A stretch of DNA of 64,000 nucleotides, taken from Rugalucina vietnamica (taxonomy: Eukaryota > Mollusca > Bivalvia > Lucinida > Lucinidae). The notes below the pieces were generated by a model that was not told the DNA's origin, did not search any database, and saw only the letters and a list, made by a program, of their open reading frames with translations. A program made the translations under genes and the position numbers. The stretch covers positions 13,091,351 through 13,155,350 of the forward strand of contig OZ024878.1 of assembly GCA_964017185.1 (NCBI GenBank). Direction: 5' to 3'. Shown here piece after piece: positions 61,101 to 64,000 of this stretch (position 1 is its first letter; each line of letters starts with the position of its first letter).

Positions 61101-62733
61101 CTGAAACCGCTCGGCCAATTAAAGCCAAATTTTATATGAAGCATCTATGGGAAAGGGGAATCAATGTGTATATAAATAATCTAGGTCATATGACCACGAT
61201 GGCCGCTATGCCAATATATGGTAAAAACCCTTCAAAAACCTTCTTCTCCGGAAACTTGGCATGAAGCATTGATGACTCAAGTACTACAATGTGTATGTAA
61301 ATCATGACCCTGTGATGACCTTGGCCTATTTAACGGCAAGGTCAACATAGGTCGCCTATGCATTTGAATGGGGAAAATTGTTAAATTGTCATTTAAAGGA
61401 AAAATCTTACAGAAAATGAGCAGTAGAACTGAATATTGATGATTCTGAAAAAAGATGGACCTCAGGGGCTCATCTGCCCCCACCCCGGGGCAATATACTT
61501 CAGTTGTATATTACCGTAATATTCAAACATCTTCTTCTCTAAAACTGCTTGGCCAATCAAAGCCAAATTTTATATAAAGCATCTGTAGGAAGAGGGAATC
61601 AATAAGTATATAAATAATCTAGGTCACATGACCAAGATGGCCGCCATACCCATATATGGTCAACTTATCATGAAGCATCAATGACCCAAGTTCTACACTG
61701 TGTATATAAATCATGAGCATGTGATGACCTTGACCCAATTTTTAGGAAGGTCAACATAGGTGGATATTGATTAAACTGAAAAAATGGCCCTAGGGCTTAA
61801 TTTATCTGCCTCTTGGGCTATTTTCCATAATATTCAAAGATGTTTATTGCTATATACAGCAGATCTCAGGTGAGCGTTTACAGGCCCATTGGTCCTCTGA
61901 TTACTTTCTCTGATAAACAAAGCGACCAAGTTTAGGGCTCTGGCAGTGTACGATTATTTGATCAGTTGGTGCAGCTTACTTTGTTATTTTTGTATTTCTG
62001 TTATTAATTAGAGCAACCAAACTGTAAGGTATTTAAGCTACACCGTGTTTGAAAGAGCAGTTCAGTCTATATCATCAGGAAAATATGTCCGTGAAATGTG
62101 TACCCCTTTAAATCCCCACTTTTATATTGAAATAAACTAGGGTTTGCAGGGGTATACCTATTTTTTAATTCAAAGCATACAGTGTGTATACTCGTTAGAG
62201 CCGCCTCTAACGTGTACCATACATTTCGTATACGAGTTAGACCCCCCTCTAACGTGTACCACCACAATGTATGTTTTGAGCAAAAAGATAACATCTGAAT
62301 TTTCCGATGAAATTTTCCATTTTCGTTTCCGAAAAGATCTCTGTACATTTCATTGGCAAGTTTTCATAATGTTTTAAACAGTATTATCTTAGAAGGAATG
62401 AAATACACGTTTACCTTTAGGGTAAGTTTATCTACGTCATCCAAATCAACACATGTTCTCTTCTGAAACAAAATGTAACATAACTGAGCTAGACCTAAAT
62501 AACTTAGGTTAACAAAGCCGTCATGAAAAATAAATTATTAGCCTATTTGCGGTCATACTGTCTTAACATTATTGTTTTACATTTTGCAAACATGTTCGTG
62601 TAATATATATGTAGTACCATACCACCTTCTTTATGTTTAGCTCTTGATCAGTCGACTGGTTTCCGCTTTCCGTCCCTGACCTTGCTCTTTTCGGCTTGGA
62701 GCCAAATTCATCTTTTACACTGGGTCTTATTTG
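47776..62733 (-). CDS. Coiled-coil / CLIP-type zinc-knuckle / DEDDh exonuclease gene (3' part, eleven exons seen)
   Basis: Inferred gene model on the minus strand; its 5' end lies beyond the window. Exons in transcript order: 62626-62733, 62415-62462, 60518-60739, 59586-59903, 58946-59263, 58302-58631, 57420-57689, 53699-53784, 50061-50170, 49019-49138, 47776-48587 (stop TAA at 47776-47778). Every junction has AG/GT borders and the phases agree: 0 up to 57420, then 2, 1 and 1. The product seen is about 915 residues: a Lys/Arg-rich leader, about 500 residues of heptad-like Glu/Lys/Gln-rich coiled coil, a CCHC knuckle like the one at the C-terminus of CLIP-170 (CLIP1), and a DEDDh exonuclease of the TREX/PML-I/DnaQ kind. 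CLIP proteins bind microtubule plus ends; DEDDh enzymes remove nucleotides from 3' ends. A single protein with both is an inference from phase matching. It could be two genes or alternative 3' ends. Moderately sure of the joins, very sure of the domains. Confidence 0.72.
49186..49408. mobile_element. Miniature inverted-repeat element beside the exonuclease exon
   Basis: The two ends are inverted copies built around AACTCAAAGCCATCTTAA with a CTTAAGGT-type word next to it, separated by about 130 bp. About 220 bp long, no coding. It sits in the intron roughly 50 bp upstream (in gene direction) of exon 49019-49138 and could form a hairpin in the pre-mRNA. Confidence 0.6.
49966..50037 (-). tRNA. 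tRNA-like sequence (Thr-AGU-like), possible pseudogene
   Basis: Folds as a cloverleaf: acceptor GGCTCGG/TCGGGCC with discriminator A, D arm GCTC/GAGT, anticodon stem CTCGC/GCGAG, T arm CTGGG/CCCGG around TTCGAGT. The A box (TAGCTCAGTGG) and B box (GGTTCGAGTCC) are near consensus, and a TTTTT terminator follows within about 5-10 nt (near 49955-49960). The anticodon loop ACAGTAA has C instead of the invariant U33, so it may be a dead copy. It lies on the same strand as, and 23 nt past the end of, the zinc-knuckle exon. Confidence 0.65.
50061..50170 (-). CDS. Exon encoding a CLIP-170-type CCHC zinc knuckle
   Basis: The exon is 110 nt, between acceptor TTGCAG and donor GTAAAT. Reading frame 2 gives AYSGPYCDICDVTDHQTEDC followed by PKQSFESLSSDGIALL. 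The core C-x2-C-x4-H-x4-C, with CDIC and TEDCP, closely resembles the first zinc knuckle of CLIP1/CLIP-170, which mediates head-to-tail folding and dynactin/LIS1 contacts in that family. Phase is 2 on entry and 1 on exit. The 1-nt overhang (G) plus AG of the next exon makes a Glu codon, so it joins the exonuclease exon without breaking frame. Confidence 0.8.
50361..53125 (-). mobile_element. R1 element (AGCTCACC family), long copy with repeated units
   Basis: Runs from GAGGACCAATGGTCCT at the left to AAGCTCACCTTGTGAACC at the right, the terminal words of the R1 family in reverse. Internal units repeat about every 0.45-0.52 kb (marks: a GGGTCCATT word followed by TCCTACT and CCTGCAAGA near 51675, 52190 and 52637), each with the phrases GGTCAAGGTCAT and CATGTGACC. 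No open transposase. It lies in the intron between the knuckle exon and exon 53699. Confidence 0.7.
53699..53784 (-). CDS. Short linker exon before the zinc knuckle
   Basis: This 86-nt exon has acceptor CGTTTCAG and a consensus donor GTAAGT (53693-53698). It reads LCSLREVNQSLTIRPSTSGE, then APRLASTS, and leaves 2 nt. It enters at phase 0 after the coiled-coil exon and leaves at phase 2, exactly what the knuckle exon needs. The Pro/Ser/Thr-rich linker before a knuckle resembles the CLIP-family layout. It is supported by splice sites and phase only, so a transcript is needed to confirm it. Confidence 0.6.
54241..55253. mobile_element. 1.01-kb non-autonomous transposon with perfect 27-bp terminal inverted repeats
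   Basis: Left end CACTGAAAAAAAGTTATAAG.. and right end ..CTTATAACTTTTTTTCAGTG are identical inverted repeats of 27 bp, flanked by TA on both sides (54239-54240 and 55254-55255). A TA duplication with CACTG ends points to the Tc1/mariner superfamily. The inside has no transposase. Identical ends suggest recent activity. It is located in the large intron before exon 53699. Confidence 0.75.
55256..57419. other. Intron sequence without recognised features
   Basis: Part of the large intron between exons 57420 and 53699. Two plus-strand open frames (56398-56658 and 56798-57100) have no start context, motif or codon pattern that I can support. Confidence 0.4.
57420..57689 (-). CDS. Coiled-coil exon, ancestral type (AEK...DDTE)
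   Basis: A 90-codon, phase 0-0 exon beginning AEKADFERQVKSLTDEN and ending LRDENEKLLKDDTE. It is Lys/Glu/Gln-rich with regular Leu/Ile/Val spacing and reads as one continuous coiled coil. Its first ~78 residues are the template for the three tandem exons upstream (58302, 58946, 59586), but its C-terminal end differs from theirs. The donor after GAG is GTTAGG, which is weak; other donors a few codons on (GTAGTA, GTAATC) keep the same phase, so the exact 3' border is uncertain by about 15-20 nt. Confidence 0.78.
57972..58262 (+). mobile_element. R3 retroposon, 5'-truncated copy, last tandem intron
   Basis: Begins near TTACTGATCGTTCCAAGG and ends at CCTACTTGTACCC, the constant 3' end of the R3 family. 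About 290 bp, in the intron between exons 58302 and 57420. It accounts for that intron being 612 bp rather than about 320 bp. Confidence 0.7.
58302..58631 (-). CDS. Tandem hybrid coiled-coil exon 3 (110 codons)
   Basis: Phase 0-0 exon reading AEKANFERKVKSLRDETTRL to RETKQNSQ, acceptor ...ATGGCAAG, donor GTAATT. It has four residues (an extra LRLN/LRDV turn) more than its sister exons. It is a coiled coil throughout. Because it is a multiple of three with symmetrical phase, it can be skipped or included without changing frame, so it may be an alternative cassette that sets rod length. Confidence 0.8.
58946..59263 (-). CDS. Tandem hybrid coiled-coil exon 2 (106 codons)
   Basis: Phase 0-0 exon reading AEKTNFERQVKSLRDEITRL to RETNRNSQ, with the same acceptor and donor sequences as its neighbours. 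Strongly alike to the 58302 and 59586 exons over its full length, with scattered substitutions (for example IVKGFMK where the others have IKKDFTE). The reading frame is intact. Confidence 0.8.
59586..59903 (-). CDS. Tandem hybrid coiled-coil exon 1 (106 codons)
   Basis: Phase 0-0 exon reading VEKANFKRQVKSLRDENTRL to RETKRNSQ. The N-terminal three quarters matches exon 57420 and the last ~28 residues (REKNTILQNELQKLKEKDR) match the end of exon 60518, so it is a hybrid of those two. The frame is open and the splice borders are conserved with its sisters. Confidence 0.8.
60186..60476 (+). mobile_element. R3 retroposon, 5'-truncated copy, first tandem intron
   Basis: Same truncation point, same orientation and same intron site as the copy at 57972, in the intron between exons 60518 and 59586. 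That intron is 614 bp, while the two middle introns without R3 are 322 and 314 bp. Confidence 0.7.
60518..60739 (-). CDS. Coiled-coil exon, ancestral type (LLRQQ...RNSR)
   Basis: 74 codons, phase 0-0, acceptor TCCTTTAG and donor GTAATT. It starts LLRQQAEKNRRKAENEKTNL and ends LQKLEELEREAKRNSR. Highly charged coiled coil. Its 3' third is the source of the C-terminal end of the three tandem hybrid exons. It joins the 62415 exon at phase 0. Confidence 0.78.
60960..61902 (+). mobile_element. R1 element (AGCTCACC family), two-unit copy
   Basis: Starts AGCTCACCTGAGCCGAAGGC, continues with TATAGGATGGCCATG and a CGTCGT/CATCCGTCGT simple repeat (61015-61078), and ends CAGGTGAGCGTTTACAGGCC. The inside has two related units carrying CTTCTCCTCTGAAACC, GTGATGACCTTG and CCCCGGGGCAATATA. 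Intronic in the coiled-coil gene, opposite in orientation to the copy at 50361. Confidence 0.72.
62078..62374. mobile_element. R2 palindromic miniature element
   Basis: Ends ATCAGGAAAATATGTCCGTG and ..GGCAAGTTTTCATAATG match the R2 termini. The centre is a degenerate, partly duplicated form of the R2 palindrome (TCTAACGTGTACC words). Intronic, between exons 62626 and 60518, close to exon 62415. Confidence 0.62.
62415..62733 (-). CDS. Two basic leader exons of the coiled-coil/exonuclease gene
   Basis: Exon 62626-62733 (36 codons) reads QIRPSVKDEFGSKPKRARSG and then TESGNQSTDQELNIKK; exon 62415-62462 (16 codons) reads KRTCVDLDDVDKLTLK. Both start after TTTCAG, both are phase 0-0, and they run into exon 60518. 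The KPKRAR patch is a possible nuclear localisation signal (inference), which would fit a nuclease better than a cytoplasmic microtubule protein. The donor of the first (GTGGTA) is weak. The start codon lies upstream of the window or in an exon I could not find. Confidence 0.62.
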
Positions 62734-64000
62734 CTGAAAGGAAATTTCGGCAAAAAAATGAACGGAAAGTACTTATTCCACATAGAACATTTTCTGAAGA
62801 AATGTGATTTAGATGCAAGGTACGTCTTTTCACTAGCACTGTCTCAATATGTTTCTTATCAAATATAATATAGAATAAATTAATAATTAGTTAAACCATT
62901 ATTTTTGTAATCTATTGTACGTCTTATTTGAGCTGCAGTGATTCAGGTTGCCATAGTGAAAGTTATATTTTCCATTCGTCTTTTGATGTTTGCTATGATA
63001 TCATTTCCTGAGTTAACTGAAATTTATAATTGAGTAAGTTTTATTTTCTGTAGAAGGTTGAAAACATTTGGCTCCATTTGGATAAAAGGAGTATTTGTAT
63101 CGACTATCCTGACAGTATATGTGAAATAGATACTGATAACAATATCTTCTGTTACAGATCTATAGGGCCACTGATGAGGCTTAAGTACTCTCTCTTTAAA
63201 GGAACTCAATTTTTATCTGAAGCTCAGTTTAGAATTAGAAGTTTTACGAAGTTGGTTTTATTTATTTTGGGAATTATTCACCACCAAACTTTTAAAGCGC
63301 AAAATTCCTACACAGTTATGATAAAAAAACATGTCAAAAACAGGATATAACATCAATACTAAACCAAATCCATCCTCGAGTCGACATTCAGCTAAAGGCA
63401 ATAAATTTATAGGTGAAACAAATGAACAATGTACCAAAATCTGTGCCAGTTTCCAGCAGATCTGATAGTCAAAGGAATACAAGTAATTCATTTTTTTCGA
63501 TTAAAATATATGGTTATGGTAAAAGCTACGATCTCTGACATACTCTGCTCAAAATATACAAAGGAACACTGCAAAACCAGTTCCATATAACTACTACAAT
63601 AAACGTAAAGCACTCAAACTTCGGTCCACATTAAAAGGCATGTCAGGTAGATATAGCGGTTGTCAGCGTGTTTCGCATAATTTGAGTAATGCTTCTTAAT
63701 TAAAATAAATCTTTTGGCATTTCTTTGAAAGTCCACAGATAAGAGGACATCTGCTTTGAATCCAATCTTCCTGACAAAATTAGTCTGACATTATGGTAAA
63801 TTATGGCAGTATCTGATTCAACGTTCCTTGCAACGTCATATTGGACGTCATTTTGAAACAGTGACCTTTTTGTTTCGCAATTGTGAATTTAACAAAAATC
63901 GCTCCATGGACATAAGCAGGACATTTTCACTATCAAATTGTCTAAAGAATGGTACGTCGATGTACTTCGCTAATCTATACTACTAAAAGAACGAATAGTA
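62734..64000. other. Stretch with no recognisable gene (right edge)
   Basis: Upstream, in gene direction, of the last exon seen. I found no exon with convincing borders here. A weak acceptor near 63400 has no matching donor. No repeat family of the window recurs in it. Confidence 0.4.

Noticed and set aside
63340-63410. Possible upstream exon of the coiled-coil gene (LAECRLEDGFG)
   Set aside because: Acceptor acceptable but no convincing donor in a compatible phase.

Overview
The window looks like nuclear DNA of a bivalve mollusc or a close lophotrochozoan. It is AT-rich, spliced genes with long introns are scattered through it, ACATGTA-type words are frequent, and it is packed with short non-autonomous transposons, including the AGCTCACC repeat that I recall as widespread in bivalve genomes. 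I cannot name the species.

Layout. 1-5.5 kb: decayed miniature elements and a broken Tc1-type transposase on the minus strand (1824-3591), itself split by a 0.6-kb miniature transposon. 5.55-6.65 kb: a palindromic miniature element ('R2') split by a hAT-like element with a 6-bp target duplication. 6.68-11.5 kb: a nearly full-length L1/Tx1-type LINE with an inverted 5' part (twin priming). 13.1-14.45 kb: the last exon of a BEN-domain gene on the plus strand, carrying two in-frame TGA codons. 15-47 kb: almost no recognisable host coding sequence, but at least seven dispersed repeat families, a three-copy segmental repeat, a retroelement fossil, an ACGT-dense transposon, an AGCTCACC element with four ~465-bp units, and a 28-bp minisatellite.

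47.8-62.7 kb: the main host gene, on the minus strand, open at its 5' end. Eleven exons with compatible phases read as one protein: a basic leader, a long coiled coil, a CLIP-170-like CCHC zinc knuckle and a C-terminal DEDDh 3'-5' exonuclease domain. Three of the coiled-coil exons are tandem hybrids made by unequal crossing-over within exons. The exonuclease keeps Exo I (DLE) and Exo III (H-x4-D), but has Ser where the Exo II Asp is expected. Its introns carry two oppositely oriented AGCTCACC elements, two retroposon copies at the same site, a 1.0-kb transposon with perfect 27-bp ends, and a tRNA-like sequence 23 nt past a 5' splice site.

The combination of a CLIP-type coiled coil and knuckle with an exonuclease is the best candidate for an undescribed protein here. 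Splice sites, frames and motifs were read by eye. No database search was possible.
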